A stretch of DNA of 64,000 nucleotides, taken from NCBI RefSeq assembly GCF_009741375.1, contig NZ_WOWP01000011.1, forward strand, positions 124,001-188,000, written 5' to 3'. Below the pieces are notes generated by a model. That model searched no databases and was not told the origin of the DNA. It saw only the letters and a program-made list of their open reading frames with translations. The stretch's first letter is position 1, and every line of letters starts with the position of its first letter. The stretch is from Flavobacterium rakeshii. GTDB taxonomy: Bacteria > Bacteroidota > Bacteroidia > Flavobacteriales > Flavobacteriaceae. Shown here piece after piece: positions 8,286-17,953 of the stretch. A program made the translations under genes and the position numbers.

Positions 8286-8322
8286 AAAAGAAACCTTCCT
8301 CCATACCGGGAAGGTTTTTTTG
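8286..8322. terminator. deoC intrinsic terminator
   Basis: Arms AAACCTTCC and GGAAGGTTT with a short loop, flanked by A-rich and T-rich tracts, lie just after the deoC stop at 8326 on the minus strand. Beyond it, to the ctaB promoter, is about 150 nt of AT-rich DNA in which I see no gene. Confidence 0.85.
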
Positions 8323-8325
8323 TTT

Positions 8326-9069
8326 TTAGTATTCACCTGAAACCTGTTCTCCGGCAATTATTTCATTAGCAGAAGAAGTACCTATACGTTTTACCCCCAG
8401 CCTTATCATTTGTTGAGCTTCATTATAATTACGTATTCCTCCGGCAGCCTTAACAGGTAACGGAAACGAATTTTCAAGCATGAGCTTAACCGAATGAACT
8501 GTGGCTCCGTTAGGCTTATCACCCTCCGTTTTATAAAACCCTGTCGATGATTTCACAAACACATTAAAGTAATCAGACTCAGAAAAATGAGTCAGCACAA
8601 TATTTTTAATCAATACAGTAATAGATATAATATCTTTATCTGACAAAGCTGCCACCTCAATTATCCATTTCACTACCTTTTTATGATCTAAACACAAACG
8701 GGTACACTCAATCACATCAGCTTTTACCTTCTCTACATCTCCCCTCTTAAAAGCTTTGTAATCGATTACAAAATCAAGTTCATCAGCACCTTCCTGTATA
8801 CTCTTATTGGCTTCATCCAGCTTTTTAAACAATGCACCCTCACCTTCAGGAAAATCAACAACGGTTCCAACCAAAACTTTACTCTTTTCAACAGAAAGCA
8901 ACTCCTTAACAAAAGGAACCATTTCAGGCCTTACCATAACTAATTTACAACCATAAACAACAGCATCCTTAACAAGTTTTTTTACAATCTCTTTGTTTTC
9001 GTTAATGGTAATACCTGCCATAGCAGGAGTTTTTAAATAGGTAGAGTCTATATATTGCCTTACATTCAT
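8326..9069 (-). CDS. deoC: Deoxyribose-phosphate aldolase
   Basis: 247 residues, a TIM-barrel class I aldolase that splits 2-deoxyribose 5-phosphate into acetaldehyde and glyceraldehyde 3-phosphate in deoxynucleoside breakdown. The Schiff-base lysine is K173 in FVKSSTGF, the second catalytic lysine K207 in VKAAGGIR, and the conserved acid lies in LDFVIDY (residues 99-103). The phosphate-binding ends GGIRNY and RIGTSSAN are also present. Cytosolic. It starts 39 nt downstream of vanZ, behind that gene's terminator. Confidence 0.96.
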   Translation of the reverse strand: MNVRQYIDSTYLKTPAMAGITINENKEIVKKLVKDAVVYGCKLVMVRPEMVPFVKELLSVEKSKVLVGTVVDFPEGEGALFKKLDEANKSIQEGADELDFVIDYKAFKRGDVEKVKADVIECTRLCLDHKKVVKWIIEVAALSDKDIISITVLIKNIVLTHFSESDYFNVFVKSSTGFYKTEGDKPNGATVHSVKLMLENSFPLPVKAAGGIRNYNEAQQMIRLGVKRIGTSSANEIIAGEQVSGEY

Positions 9070-9080
9070 ACTATTAAAAT

Positions 9081-9107
9081 AAAAAATCCCGCATTACACG
9101 GGATTTC
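9081..9107. terminator. Intrinsic terminator after vanZ
   Basis: AAATCCCG and CGGGATTT arms with a 7-nt loop, followed on the minus strand by six or more T residues. It separates the gcvH-vanZ unit from deoC. Confidence 0.8.
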
Positions 9108-9108
9108 A

Positions 9109-9477
9109 TTATCGCTTATTTTTATTTAAAAGCCAAAAAAGTACAGTTCCTAACAGTGCTCCAAAAGTATTCACAAGAGCATCTGTAACATCTGGACTTC
9201 GCGTTACCGTAAAGAGTTTTTGACATAGCTCAATTACAACTCCGTAAAAAACTGCACAGGTAAAAATTAAAAGTCTGACTTTTATATTTTGTTTCTTTTT
9301 AAATGCGTAGTTCCACAACAAAACCAGCACAAAGTAAAAAGTAAAATGAACTATCTTGTCTTTATAAGGAACAGGAAATTCTTCAAACTCATTGAAGTTA
9401 TTAGCAGGCATAAGACACATAACTGTGATTACAACCCACCAGACAATCGCACCCCAAAAAGATTTATTAAGCGCCAA
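9109..9477 (-). CDS. VanZ family membrane protein
   Basis: 122 residues with four predicted transmembrane helices (about 8-22, 46-62, 68-85, 99-115) and the VanZ-like pattern [16 protein letters not shown] and the helix around ELCQKLF. VanZ proteins give low-level teicoplanin resistance in enterococci; most chromosomal members have no known role. It overlaps the 3' end of gcvH by 11 nt, so the two are probably translationally coupled. Confidence 0.85.
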   Translation of the reverse strand: MALNKSFWGAIVWWVVITVMCLMPANNFNEFEEFPVPYKDKIVHFTFYFVLVLLWNYAFKKKQNIKVRLLIFTCAVFYGVVIELCQKLFTVTRSPDVTDALVNTFGALLGTVLFWLLNKNKR

Positions 9478-9847
9478 TTAGTTCTTTATATTGGTCACTC
9501 GTTAAAAGCTCACTTTCTTCCGCAGGGTTAGAAATTTTCACTTTAACCATCCAACCGTCACCATAAGGATCAGAGTTAACTGTTTCCGGTGTAGTCTCAA
9601 GAGATTCATTAAATTCAATTATTTCTCCAGATAGAGGTAAGAAAAGGTCAGAAACGGTTTTCACTGCCTCAACAGTACCAAAAACTTCATCTCTATCAAG
9701 AGTTTGGTCCAGAGTATCAACCTCTACATAAACAATATCACCTAGTTCTTTTTGAGCGAAGTCTGTAATACCTACAGTAGCAACATCTCCATCAATTTTA
9801 ACCCACTCGTGGTCTTTCGTGTACTTTAAATCTGCCGGAATATTCAT
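9467..9847 (-). CDS. gcvH: Glycine cleavage system H protein
   Basis: 126 residues. A lipoyl-domain protein that shuttles the aminomethyl group between the P, T and L proteins of glycine cleavage. The lipoylated lysine is K63 in [12 protein letters not shown], within the barrel-sandwich fold, with the family end [15 protein letters not shown]. The rest of the glycine cleavage genes are not in this window. It sits after sprA, giving the order ruvA-sprA-gcvH, but has its own -7 element. Confidence 0.97.
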   Translation of the reverse strand: MNIPADLKYTKDHEWVKIDGDVATVGITDFAQKELGDIVYVEVDTLDQTLDRDEVFGTVEAVKTVSDLFLPLSGEIIEFNESLETTPETVNSDPYGDGWMVKVKISNPAEESELLTSDQYKELIGA

Positions 9848-9865
9848 GTTAGTTTATATTTTTAG

Positions 9866-9873
9866 CAAATGTA
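9866..9873 (-). promoter_or_regulatory. gcvH -7 element (TACATTTG)
   Basis: Minus-strand TACATTTG matches TAnnTTTG and lies 19 nt before the gcvH ATG and 36 nt past the sprA stop. The -33 position is only T-rich. It suggests gcvH-vanZ can be transcribed independently of sprA. Confidence 0.45.
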
Positions 9874-9908
9874 TGCTGAATAAAAATAATTATAAAATGT
9901 TTTTTTTA

Positions 9909-12900
9909 TTAATTTCCAAAATTATACCTCAAAGTAAAGCCCGATCGAATATTTGTTAACGGATAGGCTGTTGAAATAACTGCTTTAGAGAATGAATGGT
10001 CATAATAGAATATAGCAGTTAGGTTTTTACTAAACGAATAACTCGCTGTAAACTTAACCGACCATATATTTTGCCCCCCACCTAACTGGTTATTATCATA
10101 ATCAAGATAACGCACTATGGTTTCGTTTTTCCTTAGAGTAAAGTCGGCCTTCAGGTCAATATCACTCTTAATAACATTAGTTGGATTATCTGCCAAACTG
10201 GAATTAATTGTTACATCTTTAATACGGTAACCTAACCCTACAGTATACTCGTTACCTTTAACCTCAGTTAAAAGGTTATTATCAAAACTCATGTTAAGCG
10301 TACGGTCTTTTTTAATCTCTGCCAATATCTTAATAGAGTTTTTCATCTCCATATCAACACGTATAAGCGGATTAAACTGCTCTGCAAGGTTAATGTTAGA
10401 TATAATATACTTATTAACAAAATTACCGTTTGCATCTGTAGATGTTTCTCCATACTCTAAATTAGTTCTATACGAATTAATATTATATGAAGCCCTATAT
10501 CCGTGTTGTAACGAGAATCGTTTAAACCTATCTTTAAAGTATTTATAACGCATTAAACCGGTGTACTTAATTATCCAGTTAGGAAGCGGAACATCTCTAA
10601 ACGGACTGGTTTTTACTTTTGATGCATCCTGACCTGAGTAAGCCGAAAGAAAAGCAGGAAGTAATACCGCCTGAGAATTTTTACCATAACCTAAAGGATA
10701 ACCCGCATTAGCAATACTATATTCACTACCTGCATTACCATCAAGCGGACCGTTATAAACAGGGAAGTTAGAAGTACCATAACGCTGTTCAGCCAGCCTG
10801 TTAGCAACTAACAGTCTATTTGTACGGAACTGATCAAAAGCAGCAGATGAATTTACATCACTCTTACTAAATGCCGTTTTAATAAGTATGGTGGTCATCA
10901 TCATGTTACCTGTTGTATAATGCGATTCAGGAAAATACCTAATAAACTCATCACCGGTAACATCATCAACATAAGGCCCTACATGATATTGTTCAGAATC
11001 GTTTTTAGAATAAGTTCTCTCGGCATTTAAATCTATCTTCAAATCAGGGAACAAATCTATAGAAGCAGTAATATTCAACAATCTGGACTTAACCCTTGTA
11101 AAGTTTTGGTTATATTTATCATAATTAGTAAGATAACCATTTCGTGCCATTTCATACCTAATATCACCCTGGCTACCAAAAACAAAACCAAGCCCCGGCT
11201 TTGTTGTACCAAAGAAACCTATACCCGGTATATAACCCGGCAGTACAGTACCTCTGTTCTCAACATACTTAACATTTATATTTTTTACACTGGTAATCAC
11301 CCCTATAAGACCATTTAGGAACATATTACCATCGTCTCCTGATTTTTGATTATTAGTAACCTTTTCACCCGGCTTAGGTGCCTGTGGTTTTGGCTTAGCA
11401 TTTTTAGCTGCTTTTTTACCGGTAAGCCCTATGTATTTATAGAACACATCCATGTTTAACTGAGTATTCAAATTATGAGAACTCGAGTTTTGAATAAGGT
11501 TACCTAAATCGTATGTAGTAGAAACACCATTAATAGTTTCAGTAAAATAACGTAAACCATCGGTAGACCTTTGCCAGTTAAAAGTAGTAGTATATGTATA
11601 AGTAGGTTTAATAAAACTAAACATAGGCAACTTATTGATAGGAATATCATAATTCATAGTAAGCTGCTGTGTATGCTGGTTTGCCGAACCTATATTCCAA
11701 AAATCATCCCATATGGTAAAGTCTTCAATAGGCACATTGTTCTCATCAAGATAATTACGAACAATATTACTTGTAGCCACACTATAATTAAACTTAAGTC
11801 CTTTTGACAAGATGTAATTAAAGCCATATTGATAGTTAAAGAAGTAGTTTCTTCTGTAAAGCGGGTTAATAGGAATACCCTCTACATCTACATTTCTAAA
11901 CTGTTGCCTGTTATACTGCCTTAATATATTAGAACTGAAAGAAATATCAGAAGGTAAATAATTAAAATTAAAATCTCTTAACAATTTCCAGTACTGGCTC
12001 TTACTCATAAACTTCGTTTTAGCAAGAGGTTCTATAGGCTTACTATTAAATGCATATCGATAATCAACAGACGCTCTTACCTGCTGATCAAGTAAATCTT
12101 CCACTTCATAATCATGGTGATTAGTTTGATTATACGAGTAAGACAGTGTAAAGTTTTCAGGATCGTAAACATGAGGCTTCTGCTCCGGCGATCTGTTCTT
12201 TTTAACTCCTATAAAGTTTATACTCTTTGTTTTGGTATAATCAATAGCCCTGTCTTTAAGATTATCTTTTTCTGCCTGCGTTTCCGCTAAATCAACTAAT
12301 TGATCCAGCCTCACATCCTGCTGGAAAGGATCATATTCCGGTGTGATTATCTCTTCACCTACACCATAGTTAAACGGCAGATTAATACCCCATTTTTTAG
12401 GAAGTAACTGACCTAAATTAAGATTTGTTACAATATTATACTGCTTAGCATCTTCCCTGCTTCTTTCATTAGGCCCCTGCTCAATAGTACCAAAACCAAT
12501 TGTACTTACCCTACCTGTTGCCGAAATGTTTGCAAAATCAGCAAGGTTAGTATCCATACTGGCAAGTGCAGCCATACCACCGTTACTATCCATATCCGAA
12601 AGGCGTAGCTCATTAAACCAAACTTCACCTCTTAGGTTTCTGGCACCGGGATCTCCTACTTCATATCCGTTTTTAACACCCACCATTAAAGTACGCACTA
12701 AACCAAAGTTAGGATTACCTTTAATCCTTACCGTCATCCTGTCTCCAAGGGATGGATCTAATGTAGAAACGTCTGCATATCTGGCTCCCTCCTGGTCAAT
12801 AGGAAGGTTATTCTGCATAGCCAAAATTTTTATTTGGGTAAGTAAATCAAGTGGTAAGTTAATTTCATTATCCTCAGGCCAAATTTCTTCAGCCGTAGTT

Positions 12901-15900
12901 GCATTTAACGAAGTTTTATCAAGCTTAATCTCTACCTGATAGTAGTTGTCAGTAAAGTCATTACCAAATCGGATAAACGCTTTAAGCTCTCCATTTTGTA
13001 TAGCACCGTTTTCTTCTAATCCTCCACCTCCGCCGGCAGACAATGGTTCTGCATGCAGGAACATTCTCAGCTTTTTAAACTGACGCATGTCTACATTTAC
13101 ATTTTTAAATACAGCACGAGAGTCACCCGGTTCTAAACCACCATCTGTACCCGATCCGCTGGTAGAATAAACCCTTAACGATAACGCCTGCTCATTTTGA
13201 TTAATAACAGCAGTACCACTATATAGTTGTTCGCGAACAACTCCCGGTGGTGATACATAATTAATAGGTGAGCGCGCTCCGTTTTCCTGCACATTAAGCG
13301 ATGTAACATCAAATCCGGTTTGAGTATCGCTAGGACTTCCGTCAGGATCAGTATCTTCATCAAACAAGCCTGTATATCTTCTCCATTCACCTCTTACAAG
13401 ATCTAAGGCTCCAAACCTTAAAGTTATTTCCTCTTTAAAACCGGAAACAAACATTCTCATAAAACGTATAGAACGGGTATTCGTTATACCTCCTACTGCA
13501 TATTCTTCATCCTCTTCATCCGGCACTTCAATAGGCACTTTATAAAGTAGCCATCTACCTGTAGCCTGATTACTACCTGCATCACCGTTACTACCCGGAA
13601 CATCAACAGTAAAAGGTCTGGAATCTATAACATATCCCTGCCCGGGCTGCACCCCTGGCTCAATTGGAATTCTATATCTATAGTAAGCATCAATAGTATT
13701 CATTGTATTATCCCTATTGATATCTTCTACATCAGGTAGCGAAGTAGATCCCCTGCTGTTACTTGTAACATCTACAGGAGAGTTCCCTTCTGTACCATTA
13801 TAATTTTTATACCTATTGATCACATCACCATCGGCATCAAGGAAAAACTGATAGTTATCTCCCGAAGGGTCTTCATAACCACCATATCCCTGAGCTGCAA
13901 ATTTTGCAGCTTCTTCCTGATCGCTTAAACCATCAAGACCAACATCCTGTAAAGCCCTGTTACCCGTATCGGTATCAAAAGCATAAATAAGCGACTGGGA
14001 AACCGGAACTTTACTCCATGAAGAAGTAAATGTAGGCTGAGTTCCTCCGGCAACCGGAAGTCCGTTCTCATATTGCTTACGATTATCTTTTAATATATCT
14101 TCAGATATTTCACCAAGGTTAATTTCCAGCATACCGGTATTAGTAGGATCTGCTACATCTCCTGCATTACCGGAATATGGGTCAAGAACCCAAAACTGAA
14201 TATATTCAACATTAGTCTGTTCAAAGTTAGTAGAGGTTATAGATCTCATTATACCTCCCCAGTTTTGCTCTGCCTGAACCTGATCAAAAATACCTCCAGT
14301 ACCCGCTACTGTAGGGTTATAGTTATAAGGACCTCTTTCCTGTGGGAAATAAGTAAGGTCTAAAGTATTGACTACAGTAGTTTGACCCGGTGCTATATCG
14401 GTTACAGGATACAGCTCGCTGTAATACACACGCCTTGTTCTGTTTGAAGAAAGGTCATCATCACTTACACCTGTAGGGCGTTGATTAGTAAAGAAGGTAG
14501 GATCTATGGTATACCATGCAAGTTTTGCTCTCTGGTAACCGTAAGAAAGATCATCTACTGGTGGTGCATTTCCGGAAAATAATGTAATTGGCGCACTGGC
14601 AAGTGACCATGATAGCGGCGCACGCATATCAATAGTAGTTTGCGACCCTTCAAAATCATCTACATAAGTAGTAGGCTCACTGTTAAACTGATCTGCCTTT
14701 GAAGCCCCAGGTTGCAGGTATGCTATTTCTCCCCTAAACGATAAGTTAGAAGGAACATCTGTATCAATATTTGGAAGTTTATTTACCAGTCTGGTAAAGA
14801 AAGGTACTTCTGTAGTATACGTAGTATTAAGTCCGAAAATAGTATTATTAACCGATTCCTGTCCGTAATTAGTTTTTTGGGTAAACGGCCTTTCTGCCAT
14901 GTTTAATAAAGTGGCCCCAACCAAAAATTTATCGGTAAACTTATGTTCAACATATACCCCTGCAAAACGACGGGTTTGTTGCCCGAATACCGCATTGTTT
15001 TCTACAGAAACCTCAATAGGTGTATTTGAATTTTGAAGGGAAGCATCTAAAATTTGTACCCTACCTAACTGATAATTCACTGTATAATCCACCCCTTCAA
15101 CAAGTGTACGACCACCGGCTGTCACTACAACCGAACCCTGAGGAACATTAAATGCTCCCAGAGATATACCGTCACCTCCGGTAGATTTGAACTTACCCCT
15201 TAACTGGAATTTATTTTTAGCACTTTCCTGAGATGCATCTGCCTGTGTACTCATGTACAGCCTGCGGTATACATATTTTTCCTGGTTAGCGTTATAGGTG
15301 GTTTCATTCTCATCAGAATAATTCTCTAAATCATCTAGCCTTAATTTTTCAAACAGATATTTACCAAATGGTTCTACAGTAGTAAAGATTAATCTACCGT
15401 TTTGCGTATCTACAGTAATCCCCGGATAAAAGTCAAAGAAACCGTCACCACCCGGTTGTGGGTCATTAGCATAACTTAACCTATCTACGTTAAATACATT
15501 CAAAAGAGGTGTTTCCGAAACACCTGTATCAGGAAACTGATCTATAATATTACCATTAACATCGGTAGCCGGTGTGATATAGTTTAGCGGAGAAGGATCG
15601 GTATAAAGGATATTCATTTTGAAATCCTCCTGCTCTAACTGGTAAGCTCCCGGAATTGAATAGATGTTTTTCATCATCAAATCCCAAACCGGCTCATTTA
15701 CATTTACCAAACTACTCTTAAGCATTTTCAATATAAGGCTTTTGGTACTAACAGCTACATCTTCATTTGGATTATTAGATTCTGTTACCGAAGTAGCATC
15801 GGCACCATCGGTAGCAAATTCACCTACCTGATGCACTTCGTCACCGATGGTGTACTGATAGGCTACAGCAAGAATTTCATCGTTAGAAAGTCTTTGGTTT

Positions 15901-17312
15901 AAGGAAATATAACCTAACTGCGGATGGAATGTAAATTCATTTGAAGTAAGTTTTCTTGCATTTTCAAGCTTAGCATAATCACGTCCTTCGTTAGCATCAA
16001 GACCACCTATAAAACTATTATTACTTAATGTAACTATTTCCCTTATAGACGGACTTAAAAACTGGCTATTTCCCTCATCAAGAAGAGAAGGGTTAAGTCC
16101 GTTATTCTTATTATCAGATGCCGAGTTAGGGCTCGAAGTAAAGAAGCCTGCCGGAGGTGTACCACTACTGGCAAAACCTACAGCATCACTAGTAATATCA
16201 ACATTACCATAGTTACTGGTTAACTGTGATTCACCTAAATCCTGAATTGCAATAATATTCCTGGAGTTGTTTTCCTGAGAATTGATTCTGTTCTGCCTGT
16301 TAGTTACCCATACTTCCACACGGGTAATTTGTACACGGCTGTCTATTAAAGGATATTGTTTTAATGCTTTATCATAGTTATTTCTAAACCATTGTGAAAG
16401 GAAGAAGTGTTTATCGCTATCATATTCGGCAGCAAAGAAACTAAATTCCTGCACTGTACCACCACCCTGAGCGGTTATGGTTTTGGTTTGGGATTTTTGC
16501 TCTGAGAAAATCCCCGTTACGGTAGTTTTACCAAACTGAAACTGCGCCTTAACACCAAAAAGGCTTTGCGCACCTCTAACTAACGAGTTAGATAGCGGAA
16601 AGCTCACATTACCTACTTCAATTTTCTGGATAATATCATCCTCATCAGGAGTATATTCTAACTTAATAAGGTTTTGGAATGCAAAGGTCGACTCGGTATC
16701 ATAATTAGCGGTTACCCCTAATTTAGTACCTACCTGCCCTTGTAGACTCATACTAATCCTTTGGTCAAAATCAAAGGTAAAAGTACTTCTGTTTCTTGGT
16801 GAAAGTGACGGATTATCCTGCTTGGTATACCGAACTCCCAAATCAAGCTCTACCGAACCCTGAGGTTTAATATCAATGGTATTACCTCCAAATATGGTTT
16901 CAAAAAATTTAGAGTTTACATAATACCTCGGAAGCAGATTTTTCTGCTCTTCCTCTGTTCCTTTACCGTCAAGTGCTTTTGATTTTTGCTGATAATATTC
17001 GCGAATAGATTCACGCAACACCAACTCCTCATACTCTTCGGGAGTAAGGATAAGCGGATAATTGATATTAAAATCATCTACACTTTCTGTATAAATATAT
17101 TTATTTGTAACAGGATCATAAGTATAGCCCTGCACTATACTCCTGGGATTTTCAAGCTCTACCCTTGCAGTACTGTAACCGGTAAGGGTATCCTGTTTTT
17201 CGTTATCTTCTTCATCATCCTGTGCCTGTGCGGTTAAATTAAAAAATAAGAACAATAGCGAAACAGCCAGCCTTAACTTTATGTAAAAATCTTTAGAGTA
17301 TTCTGTTTTCAA
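9909..17312 (-). CDS. sprA: SprA/Sov, type IX secretion outer membrane translocon
   Basis: 2467 residues, the size expected of SprA. A signal peptide ends near residue 30 (FLFFNLTAQAQ). The rest is a huge beta-barrel rich in aromatic, Asn and Ser residues, with many outer membrane strand segments and a barrel end 'IRSGFTLRYNFGN' terminating in the aromatic-Asn pattern. SprA is the 36-stranded pore through which type IX cargo proteins, including gliding adhesins, cross the outer membrane. Asp/Asn/Gly-rich loops near residues 1140-1260 look like calcium-binding loops. The gene starts 3 nt behind ruvA and is likely in one transcript with it; the ruvA-sprA neighbourhood is typical of flavobacteria. 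No frameshift is seen across 7.4 kb. Confidence 0.97.
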   Translation of the reverse strand: MKTEYSKDFYIKLRLAVSLLFLFFNLTAQAQDDEEDNEKQDTLTGYSTARVELENPRSIVQGYTYDPVTNKYIYTESVDDFNINYPLILTPEEYEELVLRESIREYYQQKSKALDGKGTEEEQKNLLPRYYVNSKFFETIFGGNTIDIKPQGSVELDLGVRYTKQDNPSLSPRNRSTFTFDFDQRISMSLQGQVGTKLGVTANYDTESTFAFQNLIKLEYTPDEDDIIQKIEVGNVSFPLSNSLVRGAQSLFGVKAQFQFGKTTVTGIFSEQKSQTKTITAQGGGTVQEFSFFAAEYDSDKHFFLSQWFRNNYDKALKQYPLIDSRVQITRVEVWVTNRQNRINSQENNSRNIIAIQDLGESQLTSNYGNVDITSDAVGFASSGTPPAGFFTSSPNSASDNKNNGLNPSLLDEGNSQFLSPSIREIVTLSNNSFIGGLDANEGRDYAKLENARKLTSNEFTFHPQLGYISLNQRLSNDEILAVAYQYTIGDEVHQVGEFATDGADATSVTESNNPNEDVAVSTKSLILKMLKSSLVNVNEPVWDLMMKNIYSIPGAYQLEQEDFKMNILYTDPSPLNYITPATDVNGNIIDQFPDTGVSETPLLNVFNVDRLSYANDPQPGGDGFFDFYPGITVDTQNGRLIFTTVEPFGKYLFEKLRLDDLENYSDENETTYNANQEKYVYRRLYMSTQADASQESAKNKFQLRGKFKSTGGDGISLGAFNVPQGSVVVTAGGRTLVEGVDYTVNYQLGRVQILDASLQNSNTPIEVSVENNAVFGQQTRRFAGVYVEHKFTDKFLVGATLLNMAERPFTQKTNYGQESVNNTIFGLNTTYTTEVPFFTRLVNKLPNIDTDVPSNLSFRGEIAYLQPGASKADQFNSEPTTYVDDFEGSQTTIDMRAPLSWSLASAPITLFSGNAPPVDDLSYGYQRAKLAWYTIDPTFFTNQRPTGVSDDDLSSNRTRRVYYSELYPVTDIAPGQTTVVNTLDLTYFPQERGPYNYNPTVAGTGGIFDQVQAEQNWGGIMRSITSTNFEQTNVEYIQFWVLDPYSGNAGDVADPTNTGMLEINLGEISEDILKDNRKQYENGLPVAGGTQPTFTSSWSKVPVSQSLIYAFDTDTGNRALQDVGLDGLSDQEEAAKFAAQGYGGYEDPSGDNYQFFLDADGDVINRYKNYNGTEGNSPVDVTSNSRGSTSLPDVEDINRDNTMNTIDAYYRYRIPIEPGVQPGQGYVIDSRPFTVDVPGSNGDAGSNQATGRWLLYKVPIEVPDEEDEEYAVGGITNTRSIRFMRMFVSGFKEEITLRFGALDLVRGEWRRYTGLFDEDTDPDGSPSDTQTGFDVTSLNVQENGARSPINYVSPPGVVREQLYSGTAVINQNEQALSLRVYSTSGSGTDGGLEPGDSRAVFKNVNVDMRQFKKLRMFLHAEPLSAGGGGGLEENGAIQNGELKAFIRFGNDFTDNYYQVEIKLDKTSLNATTAEEIWPEDNEINLPLDLLTQIKILAMQNNLPIDQEGARYADVSTLDPSLGDRMTVRIKGNPNFGLVRTLMVGVKNGYEVGDPGARNLRGEVWFNELRLSDMDSNGGMAALASMDTNLADFANISATGRVSTIGFGTIEQGPNERSREDAKQYNIVTNLNLGQLLPKKWGINLPFNYGVGEEIITPEYDPFQQDVRLDQLVDLAETQAEKDNLKDRAIDYTKTKSINFIGVKKNRSPEQKPHVYDPENFTLSYSYNQTNHHDYEVEDLLDQQVRASVDYRYAFNSKPIEPLAKTKFMSKSQYWKLLRDFNFNYLPSDISFSSNILRQYNRQQFRNVDVEGIPINPLYRRNYFFNYQYGFNYILSKGLKFNYSVATSNIVRNYLDENNVPIEDFTIWDDFWNIGSANQHTQQLTMNYDIPINKLPMFSFIKPTYTYTTTFNWQRSTDGLRYFTETINGVSTTYDLGNLIQNSSSHNLNTQLNMDVFYKYIGLTGKKAAKNAKPKPQAPKPGEKVTNNQKSGDDGNMFLNGLIGVITSVKNINVKYVENRGTVLPGYIPGIGFFGTTKPGLGFVFGSQGDIRYEMARNGYLTNYDKYNQNFTRVKSRLLNITASIDLFPDLKIDLNAERTYSKNDSEQYHVGPYVDDVTGDEFIRYFPESHYTTGNMMMTTILIKTAFSKSDVNSSAAFDQFRTNRLLVANRLAEQRYGTSNFPVYNGPLDGNAGSEYSIANAGYPLGYGKNSQAVLLPAFLSAYSGQDASKVKTSPFRDVPLPNWIIKYTGLMRYKYFKDRFKRFSLQHGYRASYNINSYRTNLEYGETSTDANGNFVNKYIISNINLAEQFNPLIRVDMEMKNSIKILAEIKKDRTLNMSFDNNLLTEVKGNEYTVGLGYRIKDVTINSSLADNPTNVIKSDIDLKADFTLRKNETIVRYLDYDNNQLGGGQNIWSVKFTASYSFSKNLTAIFYYDHSFSKAVISTAYPLTNIRSGFTLRYNFGN

Positions 17313-17315
17313 GGA

Positions 17316-17897
17316 CTATAAATTTTTTAATGCTTGTTTGATAATTGTTTCAACAGTAACATCCGGATTTTCCCTAACAATCTTATCTACAACTTTTTCG
17401 GCAGATTTTTTGTTAAATCCTAAAACCTCTAACGCAGATAACGCCTCATCTTTATTTGTATTGTAACCCGATACCGAAACTTCGCCCAAATCGTACACTT
17501 TTAACACTTTATCCTTAAGGTCCAGTATTACCCTTTGTGCCGTTTTTGCACCAATCCCTTTTATAGACTGAATTGTTGCCACATCTCCCGATGCAATGGC
17601 GTTTATAATTTGTTTCGGTTCAAGCGAAGAGAGCATTGTACGTGCCGTACCAGCCCCCACTCCTGAAACAGAAATAAGAAACTTAAATAGTTCCCTCTCA
17701 GCTTTTTCCATAAAACCAAAAAGGGTGTGTGCGTCTTCCTTAATCTGTAAAAAGGTATACAACCTTATGTTTTCAGAATCAGGTAAAAGAGAAAAGGTGT
17801 GCAGGGAAATATTAACCTGGTAACCAACCCCATTACAGTCTATCACTACTTCTGTTGGTGTTTTCTCAACAAGTCTTCCCTGAAGATGTGCTATCAT
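17316..17897 (-). CDS. ruvA: Holliday junction branch migration protein RuvA
   Basis: 193 residues. An N-terminal OB-fold domain (MIAHLQGRLVEKTPTEVVID, residues 1-65), two helix-hairpin-helix motifs (VSGVGAGTA near 75-83 and IKGIGAKTAQRV near 110-122), and a C-terminal three-helix domain that contacts RuvB (residues 145-193). RuvA binds Holliday junctions as a tetramer and guides RuvB-driven branch migration. ruvB is nearby, at 22045-23064, but not adjacent; sprA follows after 3 nt. Confidence 0.97.
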   Translation of the reverse strand: MIAHLQGRLVEKTPTEVVIDCNGVGYQVNISLHTFSLLPDSENIRLYTFLQIKEDAHTLFGFMEKAERELFKFLISVSGVGAGTARTMLSSLEPKQIINAIASGDVATIQSIKGIGAKTAQRVILDLKDKVLKVYDLGEVSVSGYNTNKDEALSALEVLGFNKKSAEKVVDKIVRENPDVTVETIIKQALKNL

Positions 17898-17917
17898 AAC
17901 ATTTTTTTATCCGTTCC

Positions 17918-17925
17918 CAAAAATA
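17918..17925 (-). promoter_or_regulatory. Possible ruvA-sprA -7 element (TATTTTTG)
   Basis: TATTTTTG on the minus strand fits TAnnTTTG and lies 20 nt upstream of ruvA, in the 56-nt gap after maeB. No TTTG -33 element is seen at standard spacing. Confidence 0.35.
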
Positions 17926-17953
17926 ATAAAATTCTCTAACGATTAGCTATGTA

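Noticed and set aside
12526..12939. 137-codon plus-strand frame inside sprA
   Set aside because: Antisense shadow of a long, certain gene; no promoter or family resemblance.
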